From: an uncultured Devosia sp.
Lineage (GTDB): Bacteria; Pseudomonadota; Alphaproteobacteria; Rhizobiales; Devosiaceae
Direction of reading: 5' to 3'
NCBI RefSeq assembly: GCF_946479885.1
Contig: NZ_CAMLHM010000001.1
Coordinates: 62,001-126,000, forward strand
DNA length: 64,000 nucleotides
Position numbers and translations under genes: made by a program. This document shows, in pieces, positions 1 through 9,120 of the stretch (position 1 is its first letter; the number at the start of each line of letters is the position of its first letter). Below the pieces are notes generated by a model. The model had not been told where the DNA came from and made no database searches. It saw nothing but the letters and a program-made list of their open reading frames with translations.

Positions 1-410
1 AAGAAGGGTGGATTGGCGATGATGCTGTCGTAGCCGTTGTCGAGGATGCCGGCCGCACGCCTGTTGGCCGCGGGACCGATGACGTCGGCGATGACCACCT
101 GCGCCCGATCAACCAGGCCGTTATCGACAATGTTGGCCTCGGCCAACGCAGCCATATCGGCATTCTGTTCGGCCAGGGTGGCGACTAGCGTGGGATTGTG
201 GATCAGCGCGACAAGTGCTGCCGTTCCCACGCCCGAGCCCAGATCAAGCAGGGATTTGCGGCGCTCCCCCACGGCCGAGCCAAGCAGGACACTATCGAGT
301 CCGGCGCGGAATCCGCGGGCCGGCTGCGACAGAGTGAGGCTGCCTCCTAAAAAGGCATCGCGCGTAACCGATTGGTGTTTTACAAAGGCTTTTGGCTGGT
401 CTAGGGACAT
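1..410 (-). CDS. TrmN6-like SAM-dependent methyltransferase, C-terminus outside window
   Basis: About 136 codons of the N-terminal part are present; the gene runs off the left edge. The translation begins MSLDQPKAFVKHQ and carries a class I methyltransferase glycine motif (LDLGSGVGTAAL) near residue 60 and the N6-adenine methylase signature NPPFF at the edge. These match the small-domain methyltransferases related to tRNA1(Val) A37 methyltransferase (TrmN6/YfiC). The start at 410 leaves about 100 bases to the divergent polyprenyl synthase. The exact tRNA substrate is inference, because the substrate-binding C-terminus is not visible. Confidence 0.75.
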   Translation of the reverse strand, partial: MSLDQPKAFVKHQSVTRDAFLGGSLTLSQPARGFRAGLDSVLLGSAVGERRKSLLDLGSGVGTAALVALIHNPTLVATLAEQNADMAALAEANIVDNGLVDRAQVVIADVIGPAANRRAAGILDNGYDSIIANPPF

Positions 411-507
411 CGCACCCCGAAAGGCCGGTTCGGCGCGACCTTACATGGCCTTGTGCCGCAGGCTCAACCAGATTTGCCCGAGGCGGCAAACGAGGACGGA
501 AACAGCA

Positions 508-1521
508 GTGTCAGTTGTGACGCAGATGAGAGAAGCGCCGGCGGCCAATCCCGTGGAGCGGCTGCTTGAGGCGACCGCTGCCGATATGGCCAAGGTCAAC
601 GCGCTGATCCTGAGCCGCGCCGATTCTCATGTCGAAATGGTGCCCGAGCTTGCCCGCTACCTCATCGAGAGCGGCGGCAAGCGTTTGCGACCCATGCTGA
701 CGGTGGCTGCCGCCCAGCTGTTCGGGAACGGCAAGGGCAGCGCGATCAACTTCGCCGCCGCCGTCGAATTCATGCACAACGCCACCCTGCTCCACGACGA
801 CGTGGTCGACGAGAGCGACATGCGTCGCGGCAAACCAGCGGCCCGCATGGTGTGGGGCAACAAGGCGTCCATCCTGGTCGGCGATTTCCTGCTTGGCCAG
901 GCTTTCATGATGATGGTGGAAACCGGCGATATCGGCGCGCTCGGCGTGCTGTCGGCAGCTTCGGCCGTTATGGCCGAGGGCGAAGTGTTCCAGCTCGCCA
1001 AGACCGGCGACCTGACCACGACCCCGGCCGACTATGCCGAAGTCATCCGCGCCAAGACCGCCGTGCTGTTCGAAGCGGCATGCGAAGTCGGCGCCATGTC
1101 CGGCGGGGCCGATGCTGCCGGCCGCACAGCGCTGGCCCGCTATGGCCTTGAACTGGGCAATGCCTTTCAGCTTGTCGACGATGCGCTCGACTATGGCGGG
1201 CAGGCGGGAACACTGGGCAAGAATACCGGCGACGACCTGCGCGAGGGCAAGATGACCCTGCCGGTTATCCTGGCCTTGGCCGACGGCACGGAAGCCGAGC
1301 GCACCACCATCACCGCAGCCTTGGGCGATCCCGAGGCAAGCGCCGAGCAGGTGGCTGATGTGGTCGCGATCATGGAGCGGCACAAAGTGCTGGCGCGGAC
1401 GCTGGACCAGGCGCATGCCCATGCCGGCGCGGCCCGGCAGGCGCTGGACGCGCTGCCGGCTTCTGACATGCGGGCGCTGCTGGCCGATGTGGTCGAATTC
1501 AGCGTGCTGCGGGCTTATTGA
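508..1521 (+). CDS. ispB: Long-chain polyprenyl (octaprenyl-type) diphosphate synthase
   Basis: A 337-residue trans-prenyltransferase that condenses isopentenyl diphosphate onto an allylic primer to make the ubiquinone side chain. The first aspartate-rich motif is DDVVDESD (about residue 97) with the following RRG, and the second is DDALD (about residue 225); the GGKRLRP substrate motif is near residue 56. I chose GTG 508 because the protein then starts MSVVTQMREAP, the usual length for the family, with GAGGA upstream; ATG 526 is possible. The open frame continues upstream to 37, but that part overlaps the divergent methyltransferase and is not family sequence. It pairs functionally with ubiA at 59832. 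Chain length cannot be read safely from sequence. Confidence 0.9.
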   Translation: MSVVTQMREAPAANPVERLLEATAADMAKVNALILSRADSHVEMVPELARYLIESGGKRLRPMLTVAAAQLFGNGKGSAINFAAAVEFMHNATLLHDDVVDESDMRRGKPAARMVWGNKASILVGDFLLGQAFMMMVETGDIGALGVLSAASAVMAEGEVFQLAKTGDLTTTPADYAEVIRAKTAVLFEAACEVGAMSGGADAAGRTALARYGLELGNAFQLVDDALDYGGQAGTLGKNTGDDLREGKMTLPVILALADGTEAERTTITAALGDPEASAEQVADVVAIMERHKVLARTLDQAHAHAGAARQALDALPASDMRALLADVVEFSVLRAY

Positions 1522-1555
1522 GCCGAGCCCCCAATCCGCCAACAATCGCCGCGTT

Positions 1556-1699
1556 CCCTCGGGCTTGACCCGAGGGCTATTCGCCGCTTGTGCCCTGTTG
1601 ATGGCGGCCCTCGGGTCAGGCCCGAGGGTGACGCGCGGAGATAGGCAAGCCCCGCTCACCCGGCGCTGCGCGCCGACCTCTCCCCCGAGGGAGAGGTGA
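1556..1699. repeat. Intergenic palindrome cluster (two families)
   Basis: Between the convergent polyprenyl synthase and ispE. 1556-1580 holds a palindrome built on CCCTCGGGCTTGACCCGAGG, and 1610-1631 a second version around CTCGGGTCAGGCCCGAGGG. From about 1655 a different element begins with CGGCGCTGCGCGCC followed by a CTCTCCC...GGGAGAG hairpin (about 1678-1696). The CGGCGCTGCGCGCC module recurs near 34613 and, inverted, near 63314. No gene is seen here. Confidence 0.75.
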
Positions 1700-1707
1700 A
1701 GAAGACT

Positions 1708-2583
1708 CTACGGCAAGATCAGCGGCGCTGCCGCGACCCAGTGATCGGGGTTCGCCGCCCGCATGACCTGGGCGGCCTGGTGCGCCTGGCCGCTGGAGCC
1801 GAACAGGCCAAACACCGTCGCGCCGGAGCCCGACATGCGGGCGAGGATGCAGCCTTGCGTCTCGGCCATGGTGGCGACGATACCGCCGATAGCGGGCACG
1901 AGCTTGACGGCGGGTGGCTGCAGGTCGTTGCGGGTTTCCGCGAGCCAGAGGCCAAGTTGCGCCGGCCGGGTCAGCGGCGAGGGCAATTCGGGCAGCGGGT
2001 AATTGTCGTGCGCACGCAGACGCCGGAACACGTCGGCAGTGGCCAGCGGGATCATGGGATTGACCAACACGATGTGGAGCGCCGGAAATTCCGGCAGCGG
2101 CGCCAGGACTTCGCCGACGCCACGCGCCACCAGAGGCGTTGAAACCAGGCATGCCGGCACGTCGGCGCCGAGATGGGCCGCCATATCGGCAAGGTCTGCC
2201 AATGCGATGGGTTGGTTGGAGAGGCTCGACATCATGCGCAGGGCCGCGGCGGCGTCTGCCGAGCCACCACCGATGCCGGCGGCTACCGGCAGGTTCTTGG
2301 TCAGGTGCAGGGCGAGGCCTGACGCAACCGCGTCGGGCCAGCGGGCGCGGAATGCCGCGACGGCGCGCGATACGAGGTTGGTTTCGCCAACGCCCAGGGC
2401 CTTAGCGAAAGGGCCGCCGACGGCGAGAGAGTCGGCCGCGGCAAACGTGGCCTCCAGCTCGTCCGCCACGTCGGCGAAGACCACGAGACTTTCCAGGTCG
2501 TGATAGCCGTCCTCGCGCCGGCGGGTGACGTGCAGCGCCAGGTTGACCTTGGCAGGGGCGAGCTGAACTGTTGGTTCAACCAT
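1708..2583 (-). CDS. ispE: 4-diphosphocytidyl-2-C-methyl-D-erythritol kinase
   Basis: GHMP-family kinase of 291 residues that phosphorylates CDP-methylerythritol in the non-mevalonate isoprenoid pathway. The N-terminus has the IspE lysine motif APAKVNLALHV and the DGYHDLESL segment. The ATP-binding loop LPVAAGIGGGSADAAAAL lies near residue 95. The length is typical. The upstream TPR gene ends 4 bases before this start, so the two are probably one leftward transcript. It feeds the same pathway as the divergent polyprenyl synthase at 508. Confidence 0.95.
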   Translation of the reverse strand: MVEPTVQLAPAKVNLALHVTRRREDGYHDLESLVVFADVADELEATFAAADSLAVGGPFAKALGVGETNLVSRAVAAFRARWPDAVASGLALHLTKNLPVAAGIGGGSADAAAALRMMSSLSNQPIALADLADMAAHLGADVPACLVSTPLVARGVGEVLAPLPEFPALHIVLVNPMIPLATADVFRRLRAHDNYPLPELPSPLTRPAQLGLWLAETRNDLQPPAVKLVPAIGGIVATMAETQGCILARMSGSGATVFGLFGSSGQAHQAAQVMRAANPDHWVAAAPLILP

Positions 2584-2587
2584 CCCG

Positions 2588-4330
2588 CTACTGGGTCGCG
2601 TTGGCTTCGGTCAGTCCAGCGGTCAGCTTGGAGGCCACCCGCTCCTTGACGTTGCCGACCAGATCGACCGAGGCCGCCACATTCCACTGGAACTTGGCTT
2701 CCAGCTTGCGCCCGGCACGCCAATAGGCATCGCCCAGGTGGTCGTTGATCTCGGCATCGTTCGGACGCAGCAGCACGGCCTGTTCAAGCGTGGTCACGGC
2801 TTCATCGATGCGGCCGAGCTTGTAGAAGGCCCAGCCCAGCGAATCGACGATGTAGCCATCCTGGGGCTGCGCGGCGACTGCCTTTTCGATCATCTCCAGC
2901 GCCGGCTCGAGATTCATGTCCTGATCGATCCAGCTATAGCCCAGATAGTTCAGCACGGCTGGTTGCTCGGGATTGAGTTCCAGCGCCTTGAGGAAATCGG
3001 CCTCAGCCTTGGGCCATTCCTTGGCCCGTTCATAGGCGATGCCACGCACGTAATAGAACCGCCAGTCGGACGGGCTTTGGCCGCCCGTCAGCTCGAGCGC
3101 CTTGGTGTAGGTTTCGGCAGCTTCGACATATTGCTCGTCGTAGCGCTGCAGGTCGCCAAGAACGGACATGGCGTCGAGGTCGTCGGGGCGGCTGGTGACG
3201 ATGTTGGTGAGGCGGCGCAGCGCTTCTTCGCGATCGCCGGCCACGTCCAGATTCTGGGCCACCCGTACCACCGCCGTTGGCTTCATCGGCGAGGTGGTGG
3301 GCACCGCCTCGTAGATCACATTGGCCGCATCGTGCTGGTTGGCAGCATCGAGCAGCTGGCCCAGCGCCACGGAGATGACGTCGGCCGATGGGTCGAGATA
3401 AAGCCCCATGCGCAGGAAGACCAGCGACAGATCGAGGCTGCCGTCGCGCGACAAAGCCACGCCGATGCCGTGGAACATCTCGGCGGCGCCAACCTGTACA
3501 TTGGCCGCGAAGATGCCGGGACGCTGCCCTGCCTCGACCTGCTCCTTGACGATGGTCACAATCGGATGGGTCAGGCCCTGGTCCTCGAACTGGGCGATGA
3601 TGTCCTTGGCCTCGTCAAAGCGGCCAGCATTGGCCAGAGAGCGGGCATAGACCTCGACGATGCGGGCTACATAGGGTTCGGCCTCGAAGGCACGACCGGC
3701 CAGTTCGATGGCCTTTTCGTTGTCGCCCGACGCTTCCGCCATCAGGGCGCGGTGGAACACCAGGAAATCCTCGAGCCCGGACTGGCCGAGCTCATCGAGC
3801 ACAGCCTCGGCTTCGTCCATTCTGTTGTCGCCGACCAGGGCCCAGGCGCGCAGGATGCCGGCGGTGATGCCGGTAAAGCTATCCTGGCCGATTTCGCTCA
3901 ACATCTGTTCGGCAGCGCCGTAGCGGCGCTCCTTCAGCGCCTCGGTGGCGACCACCAGTTCAGCCAGTTCGTTGGTCGGATCGAGCTCCAGAAGGTGCTT
4001 GGCGGTCGAGGCTGCCTGGCCGATCTGGCCATCGGCGGCGAAGGCGATGAATGAACGCTCGATCAGCACCGGATTGTCCCAATCGGCCTGGGCTGCCTGG
4101 GCGAAGTAGCGGGCTGCTTCATCGGTGCGCAGATCATGCAGCGCCTGCTGGCCCGCCATATAGGCGCCGGTGACGCTGGCCCGGAACATCGGCAGCAGGT
4201 CGAAGGCGGCCAGTGGATCGGCTTGCGCCGTCTGCGCGGACTGGGCCGCGTGCGTCGCATGGACGGCAGTTGCCGAGAGCAGCACAGCGATAAGCGCCGG
4301 GCGCGCGATGCGGATCAGAAGCGATGTCAC
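2588..4330 (-). CDS. Exported tetratricopeptide-repeat protein
   Basis: A 580-residue protein with a hydrophobic N-terminal segment ending in VHATHAAQ, consistent with a signal peptide, followed by many 34-residue TPR units. The last three, from about residue 400, are the clearest (YVRGIAYERAKEWPKAEAD, NYLGYSWIDQDMN, DSLGWAFYKLGRIDEA). TPR arrays are protein-binding scaffolds and no enzyme domain is visible. The start is GTG 4330 with no strong Shine-Dalgarno. In other alphaproteobacteria a TPR gene commonly sits beside ispE (recalled, not checked), so the association is conserved but its meaning is unknown. Partners are not predictable from sequence. Confidence 0.8.
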   Translation of the reverse strand: MTSLLIRIARPALIAVLLSATAVHATHAAQSAQTAQADPLAAFDLLPMFRASVTGAYMAGQQALHDLRTDEAARYFAQAAQADWDNPVLIERSFIAFAADGQIGQAASTAKHLLELDPTNELAELVVATEALKERRYGAAEQMLSEIGQDSFTGITAGILRAWALVGDNRMDEAEAVLDELGQSGLEDFLVFHRALMAEASGDNEKAIELAGRAFEAEPYVARIVEVYARSLANAGRFDEAKDIIAQFEDQGLTHPIVTIVKEQVEAGQRPGIFAANVQVGAAEMFHGIGVALSRDGSLDLSLVFLRMGLYLDPSADVISVALGQLLDAANQHDAANVIYEAVPTTSPMKPTAVVRVAQNLDVAGDREEALRRLTNIVTSRPDDLDAMSVLGDLQRYDEQYVEAAETYTKALELTGGQSPSDWRFYYVRGIAYERAKEWPKAEADFLKALELNPEQPAVLNYLGYSWIDQDMNLEPALEMIEKAVAAQPQDGYIVDSLGWAFYKLGRIDEAVTTLEQAVLLRPNDAEINDHLGDAYWRAGRKLEAKFQWNVAASVDLVGNVKERVASKLTAGLTEANATQ

Positions 4331-4661
4331 GAGGCGGGTTACTCCGTTGGCCTGTCAGGGCCGGTTCTGGCGGCGAAGATTGTCCGTTTTGGGACCGCGC
4401 CGCAAGGGCGCGCGCCATAGCGTGATAAGGGCCGGTTTCACATGCCGGCTTGGGGCGGCACCCAGCGGATGCAAAGGTGCGGCGCCGACGATCAGCACGT
4501 CCGTCGAAAGGGTTTCGCGCGAGCCGGCGTCTGCCATATAGGAATGCCTCAACGTCGGTTAGGAGCGGTTGCGCTGTCGAACCGGAAACCGGTACCCACT
4601 TTTGCTGGCAGCGCTCCGAGCGCGGCTGGCCGCGCCAAACGGGCTGTGACATAACAGAGAA
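4331..4661. other. Divergent intergenic region without a gene
   Basis: About 330 bases separate the divergent TPR and uracil-DNA glycosylase genes. I see a GC-rich dyad near 4397-4416 and, at 4562-4617, a palindromic repeat described separately. No reading frame here looks like a gene. Promoters for both directions must lie here, but I see no convincing -35/-10 pair. Confidence 0.6.
4562..4617. repeat. Rhizobial-type palindromic element
   Basis: Terminal inverted arms GGAGCG (4562) and CGCTCC (4612) enclose a core containing GAACCGGAAACCGGTACCCA and then CTTTTGCTGG. The order 'AACCGG, short gap, CCCACTTTT, CGCTC' resembles a short intergenic palindrome I recall as common in Rhizobiales genomes. 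It lies about 45 bases upstream of the udg start, so it is probably in its 5' leader. Only one copy is seen in this window. Confidence 0.55.
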
Positions 4662-4662
4662 C

Positions 4663-5478
4663 ATGGCTCAAGATCGACCGCTAAATCACGACGAAATGCT
4701 CGCCGTGCTCGATTGGTATCGGGCAGCGGGCGTTGACATTGCCGTGGGCGAAGAGCCGGTCGATCGGTTTGCCCAGCGCCCACCCCAACGGGTAACACCG
4801 CTACCATCCATCGCCAGCCAATCGGCGCCTGAGCGGCCGGCTGTCGAAGCGCCAACGCCAACATTGGGTGGCGACCCGTCGGAAGCGCGCAGCCTTGCCG
4901 CCTCCGCCCGGTCGCTCGACGAGCTGCAGGCGATTCTGGGCGCCTATGATGGCTGCGGGCTCAAGCTGCGTGCCACCCAGCTGGTGTTTGCCGACGGCAA
5001 TCCCGAGGCCGAGATCATGCTGATCGGCGAAGCCCCGGGCGCCGAGGAGGATCGACAGGGCAAGCCGTTCGTCGGCAAATCCGGCCAATTGCTGGACCGC
5101 ATGCTTGCGGCCATCGGGCTCGACCGCACCACGGTCTACATTGCCAATACCGTGCCGTGGCGGCCGCCCGGCAATCGTACGCCGACGCCGGAGGAAATGG
5201 CGCTGTGCCTGCCCTTCCTGCACCGGCAGGTGGAGCTGGTTGCACCGAGGCTAGTGATGACGCTGGGTGGGCCGGCCATGCAGACCGTGTTTTCGACCAC
5301 CAATGGCATCATCAAGATGCGCGGCAAGTGGTCTGATGTCAGCATCGGCAATCACAAGACCGACGCCATCCCCACGCTGCATCCGGCCTATCTGCTGCGC
5401 AATCCGGCGGCCAAGCAGCAGGCCTGGCGCGACATGCTCAGCCTCAAGATGAAGATGGTGGAGCTGGGGCTCGGCTAG
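4663..5478 (+). CDS. Family-4-like uracil-DNA glycosylase with two of four Fe-S cysteines
   Basis: A 271-residue protein predicted to remove uracil from DNA in base-excision repair. Motif 1 [17 protein letters not shown] starts at residue 122 and motif 2 HPAYLLRNP is near residue 240, as in family 4/5 enzymes. Those families normally bind a 4Fe-4S cluster with four cysteines. Here only Cys98 and Cys182 remain; the other expected positions hold Tyr95 and Trp166 ([11 protein letters not shown]). There are no other cysteines, so a classical cluster is unlikely. The first ~80 residues are a low-complexity extension. ATG 4663 was chosen because upstream in-frame sequence runs through the palindrome at 4562. 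Close alphaproteobacterial relatives, as I recall, share this pattern. Confidence 0.85.
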   Translation: MAQDRPLNHDEMLAVLDWYRAAGVDIAVGEEPVDRFAQRPPQRVTPLPSIASQSAPERPAVEAPTPTLGGDPSEARSLAASARSLDELQAILGAYDGCGLKLRATQLVFADGNPEAEIMLIGEAPGAEEDRQGKPFVGKSGQLLDRMLAAIGLDRTTVYIANTVPWRPPGNRTPTPEEMALCLPFLHRQVELVAPRLVMTLGGPAMQTVFSTTNGIIKMRGKWSDVSIGNHKTDAIPTLHPAYLLRNPAAKQQAWRDMLSLKMKMVELGLG

Positions 5479-5605
5479 CGGACTCCCCGGCGGCCACAAT
5501 ATCGGCTTGCGGGCAATTTCCGCCCTGCCAATCGCGCCTTGCCGCGCTATTGTCACCGTTGCGTGATTTGCCACCGTCTTCCAATCCAGCGCAGCCGAAA
5601 GTGCC

Positions 5606-6937
5606 ATGGCCTCCGTAATCAAGATTTATGCCCTGTTCCTGGGCTCCGCCCTTCTCATGTTCGGTGGCGGGTTGCAGGGGCTGCTGCTGTCGGTCCGCGG
5701 CGCCGAGGAGCATTTTTCGCTCCTGGCGCTGGGCCTGATCGGCACCGGCTGGTCGATAGGGTTCGTGGCGGGCTCGATCTCGGTGCCGCTGGTGGTGCGC
5801 AAGGTTGGCCATATCCGCGCCTTCTCGGTGATGGCGGCGATCGGCACCATCACCATCCTGCTCAACCTGCTGTGGATCAACGATATCAGCTGGATCCTGC
5901 TGCGCGCGCTTTCCGGCTTCTGCTTTGCTGGCGCAGCGATGATCGTCGAGAGCTGGCTCAACGAAGTTGCCGAGAACAAGAGCCGCGGCACGATCTTTTC
6001 GATTTATGTGACCATCAACATGGCCGCCTCGACGCTCGGCCAGATCGCCATGTCGATGACAGGCACGGCCGGCTACGTGCCGTTCATTCTGGGCGCCATC
6101 AGCTTTATCTGCGCCGTGCTGCCCACTGCCCTCACCTCGAGCCCGCAGCCCCGGCCGCTGTCGTCAGCCAAGATCGATGTCGGCCTGCTCTACCGCACCT
6201 CGCCCGTGGCGGCGATCGCGGCCTTTTCGGTGGGCATGGCCAATGGCGCCTTTGGCACGCTGGCGCCGGTCTATGGCTACGAGCAAGGGCTTGATTCAGG
6301 CGGTATCGCATTGCTGTTTGCCGTCGCAGCCATTCTGGGCGCGGTGGCGCAAATCCCGTTCGGACGGCTGTCGGACCGGATTGATCGACGGCTGGTGCTG
6401 ATCGGGCTTTCCGGTTTCGCCGCCATTGTCGGCGCACTGACGGCCATCATCAATCCGGGGCCCAACTGGATGATGTTCGTGCTGTTTGCGGCCTACGGCT
6501 TTTCTGCCAACCCCATCTACGCGGTGGCCGTGGCCCATGCCAACGACTTTGCCAAGGATGGCGATTTCGCCAAGATCGCCGGAGGCATGCTGCTCATCCT
6601 GGGTGTTGGGCTCGCCATTGGCCCGGCCGTGGCCTCACTGATCATGGGGGCGTGGTCGCCGGTGGGTCTGTTCATTGTCACCGCGTCGTTCCATGGGGCC
6701 CTGGCAATCACGGCCTTCCTGCGCATGCGCGTCCGCAAGGGCAAGGATGCGTCCGAGCGTGCGCCGTTCCAGCCGATGGGCGGCGACCGCCAAGTGACGC
6801 CCGAGACCATTGTGCTCGATCCACGGGCTGATAGTGATAGCGCCGACGACGGTCCAGTGGAGCACGAAGCGCCGGTGCCCGAGGAACTGATCGAGACGCC
6901 AGAGGAGAAGCGCGATGTTCAAGACGGCACGGTTTGA
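5606..6937 (+). CDS. MFS transporter (YcaD-like, DHA1 type)
   Basis: A 443-residue major facilitator with about 12 hydrophobic segments in two halves. Family landmarks are GLIGTGWSIGFVAGS in the first half and the inter-helix signature GRLSDRIDRR in the second half. The last ~55 residues are acidic and hydrophilic (SADDGPVEHEAPVPEELIE), probably cytoplasmic. The 3' end overlaps moaB by 23 bases, so translation may be coupled. The substrate is not predictable; the overlap with moaB gives no reliable clue. Confidence 0.85.
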   Translation: MASVIKIYALFLGSALLMFGGGLQGLLLSVRGAEEHFSLLALGLIGTGWSIGFVAGSISVPLVVRKVGHIRAFSVMAAIGTITILLNLLWINDISWILLRALSGFCFAGAAMIVESWLNEVAENKSRGTIFSIYVTINMAASTLGQIAMSMTGTAGYVPFILGAISFICAVLPTALTSSPQPRPLSSAKIDVGLLYRTSPVAAIAAFSVGMANGAFGTLAPVYGYEQGLDSGGIALLFAVAAILGAVAQIPFGRLSDRIDRRLVLIGLSGFAAIVGALTAIINPGPNWMMFVLFAAYGFSANPIYAVAVAHANDFAKDGDFAKIAGGMLLILGVGLAIGPAVASLIMGAWSPVGLFIVTASFHGALAITAFLRMRVRKGKDASERAPFQPMGGDRQVTPETIVLDPRADSDSADDGPVEHEAPVPEELIETPEEKRDVQDGTV

Positions 6938-7451
6938 AGACCGGGCATTCAAGCCCCTTTCCATCGCCGTCATCGCCGTATCGGACACGCGCACGCTCGA
7001 GACCGATACCGGCGGCGCGCTGCTCAAGTCGCTGCTCGAGGCGGACGGTCATCGCTGCGCCGAACGGGTGGTGGTGCGGGATGATATCCAGCTCATCCGA
7101 CAGGCGGTGCAGGGCTTCGTCGCCGATCCCACGGTTGACGTGGTCCTGACCACGGGCGGCACCGGCTTTTCCGGTCGCGACGTGACCCCCGAGGCCGTCG
7201 AACCGCTGTTCGACAAGCGGATGGAGGGCTTTTCGGTGCTATTCCATCAATATTCGGCCACCACCGTGGGCACCAGCTCGCTGCAGTCGCGCGCCACGGC
7301 CGGCCTGATCGGCACCACCTTCGTGTTCTGCCTGCCCGGCTCGCGCGGCGCCTGCCGCGACGCCTGGGAGGGTATCCTCACCCACCAGCTCGATTACCGC
7401 CACAAGCCCTGCAACTTTGTGGAACTGATGCCGCGGCTCGACGAGCGCTGA
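6915..7451 (+). CDS. moaB: Molybdenum cofactor biosynthesis protein B
   Basis: A 178-residue MoaB/Mog-fold protein that binds molybdopterin and, in the family, adenylylates it before molybdenum insertion. The diagnostic segment TTGGTGFSGRDVTPEAVEPLF begins near residue 78, preceded by AVIAVSDTRTLETDTGG near residue 18, and LPGSRGACRDAW is near residue 140. The start lies inside the end of the MFS gene. A strong hairpin follows 38 bases after the stop. No molybdoenzyme is encoded nearby. Confidence 0.93.
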   Translation: MFKTARFEDRAFKPLSIAVIAVSDTRTLETDTGGALLKSLLEADGHRCAERVVVRDDIQLIRQAVQGFVADPTVDVVLTTGGTGFSGRDVTPEAVEPLFDKRMEGFSVLFHQYSATTVGTSSLQSRATAGLIGTTFVFCLPGSRGACRDAWEGILTHQLDYRHKPCNFVELMPRLDER

Positions 7452-7480
7452 GGCGCTGCCGGCCCCGCTTGGCTTTACGC

Positions 7481-7520
7481 AAAGAAAAACGGCGCCCTTG
7501 CGGGCGCCGTTCGAGTTTTG
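7481..7520. terminator. Bidirectional intrinsic terminator
   Basis: A perfect 9-bp stem, ACGGCGCCC (7489-7497) and GGGCGCCGT (7502-7510), with a 4-base loop. It has an A-rich run on the left and a T run on the right, so it can stop transcripts from both directions. It sits between the convergent moaB and DHA2 genes, as expected. Confidence 0.85.
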
Positions 7521-7533
7521 GCCGATTGGGAGG

Positions 7534-9024
7534 TCAGTGGCCGTGGCTCATGCCCGCACTGCCTTCCGGCTTGCGGATGAAGAAGGCTGCGACGACCGCA
7601 AAGAGCGAGATGATCGCGCCGGTGAGGAAGGCCAGGCGGATGCCGCCTGCCAGGGCCTCGACCGGAACCACACCTTCAGCGGTGAGGCTGGCCGTGCGGA
7701 TCGTCATCAGCGCGATGAACAGGGCAATGCCTGCCGCACCGGCCAATTGCTGCACCGAGCCGAGAACGGCGGAGGCGTGGGAATAGAGCTCCATGCGCAC
7801 CGACGCCATCGACGAGGTGAAGACCGGCGTGAAGATCAGGGCCAGGCCGATGCTGATCACGATGTGGCCGACCAGCAGGTTCCAGACCGGGGTGTCCTGA
7901 CCGACCTGGGTCAGCGCCCACATCACGGCCGAGACCAGGATGGCGCCGGGCACGGCGAGAACCGTGGGACCGACACGGTCATAGAGACGGCCGACAACCG
8001 GACCCATCAGGCCCATGATGAGGCCACCGGGCAGCAGCAGCAGGCCGGTTTCGAGCGTGTTCAGGCCCACCACGTTCTGCGTGTAGATGGGCAGCAGGAT
8101 AACGGTGCCGAACAGCGTCATCATGGCGATGAGCATCATGCTCACCGACACGGTGTAGTTGCGCGACTGGAACACCCGCAGGTCGAGCAGCGCCTTGTTG
8201 TCGCGCTGCAGGCCCAGCTGACGCCAGATGAAGGCAGCCATGGCGACCACGCCCACCACGATCGGCAGCCAGAGCGGCACCGGGGTCGGCTCGGCAGCAT
8301 GGGCGAAGCTCTCGCCAAAGCTGGAGAGACCATAGATCAGGCCGCCGAAGGCAAAGGCCGACAGGATCACCGACACCACGTCCAGCGGAGCATAGCGAGG
8401 AGTCGAGACGTTCTGGATCTTGCGGAAGCCCAGAGCCAGCGCGCTGATGGCAATGGGCAGCACGAGGATGAACATCCAGCGCCACTGGAAGTTGGCCAGG
8501 ATGAAGCCGCCAATGGTCGGACCGATAGCCGGAGCCACCGACATGACGATCGAGATATTGCCCATGGTCTTGCCGCGGGCCTCGGGCGGGACCAGGGTCA
8601 TGACAGTGGTCATCAGCAGCGGCATCATGATGGCCGTGCCGACCGCCTGGACGACGCGCCCCAGAACCAGAAGTTCGAGGCCTGGAGAAACGGCACACAG
8701 CAATGTGCCGAGTGAGAAGATCGTCATCGAGAGGATGAAAATCGGTCGTGTGTTCATGCGCTGCAGCAGGAAACCGGTCACCGGGATGACGATGGCCATG
8801 GTCAAAAGGAAGGCCGTGGTCAGCCACTGCGCGGCGCTGGCAGCGACGCCCAGGTCCTTCATCAGGTGTGGAATGGCCACGCTCATGATGGTCTCGTTCA
8901 GAAACACCACGAAGGTGGAAACGAGCAGCAGGGCGATAACCAGTCTGTTGCGTGCCGCGTCCGACTGGCTCACGGGCTGCGGGCCGGCAATGTCGGCGTC
9001 GAATGTTGTTGCGTCGGTACTCAT
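7534..9024 (-). CDS. DHA2-family MFS exporter (EmrB/QacA-like)
   Basis: A 496-residue carrier with about 14 hydrophobic segments, the DHA2 drug:proton antiporter size. Motif D1-like sequence LNETIMSVAIPHLMKDL is at the N-terminus, QWLTTAFLLTMAIVIPVTG follows, and motif C-like GPTIGGFI is near residue 170. The C-terminus ends GMSHGH. Shine-Dalgarno GAGGGA lies 6 bases before the start at 9024. An inverted repeat at 9121 could be an operator. The substrate is unknown; multidrug export is only the family default. Confidence 0.88.
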   Translation of the reverse strand: MSTDATTFDADIAGPQPVSQSDAARNRLVIALLLVSTFVVFLNETIMSVAIPHLMKDLGVAASAAQWLTTAFLLTMAIVIPVTGFLLQRMNTRPIFILSMTIFSLGTLLCAVSPGLELLVLGRVVQAVGTAIMMPLLMTTVMTLVPPEARGKTMGNISIVMSVAPAIGPTIGGFILANFQWRWMFILVLPIAISALALGFRKIQNVSTPRYAPLDVVSVILSAFAFGGLIYGLSSFGESFAHAAEPTPVPLWLPIVVGVVAMAAFIWRQLGLQRDNKALLDLRVFQSRNYTVSVSMMLIAMMTLFGTVILLPIYTQNVVGLNTLETGLLLLPGGLIMGLMGPVVGRLYDRVGPTVLAVPGAILVSAVMWALTQVGQDTPVWNLLVGHIVISIGLALIFTPVFTSSMASVRMELYSHASAVLGSVQQLAGAAGIALFIALMTIRTASLTAEGVVPVEALAGGIRLAFLTGAIISLFAVVAAFFIRKPEGSAGMSHGH

Positions 9025-9120
9025 GATGGTCCCTCAACCTTTTGAATTGCGTGTCACCGAGACGACGAGCAGCGTTCGATGATTTCGACGCCACTCTGGA
9101 AAGATTCTGCGACAGGCTGT

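Noticed and set aside
37..507. Long N-terminal extension of the polyprenyl synthase
   Set aside because: It overlaps the divergent methyltransferase on the other strand and has no family similarity.
2738..4054. 438-codon open frame antisense to the TPR gene
   Set aside because: High GC sequence leaves long open frames opposite real genes; the translation has no domain and the TPR repeats on the other strand are clear.
7498..8715. 405-codon open frame antisense to the DHA2 exporter
   Set aside because: Composition is rich in Asp, His, Gln and Arg, the usual shadow of hydrophobic membrane codons; the exporter motifs are on the other strand.
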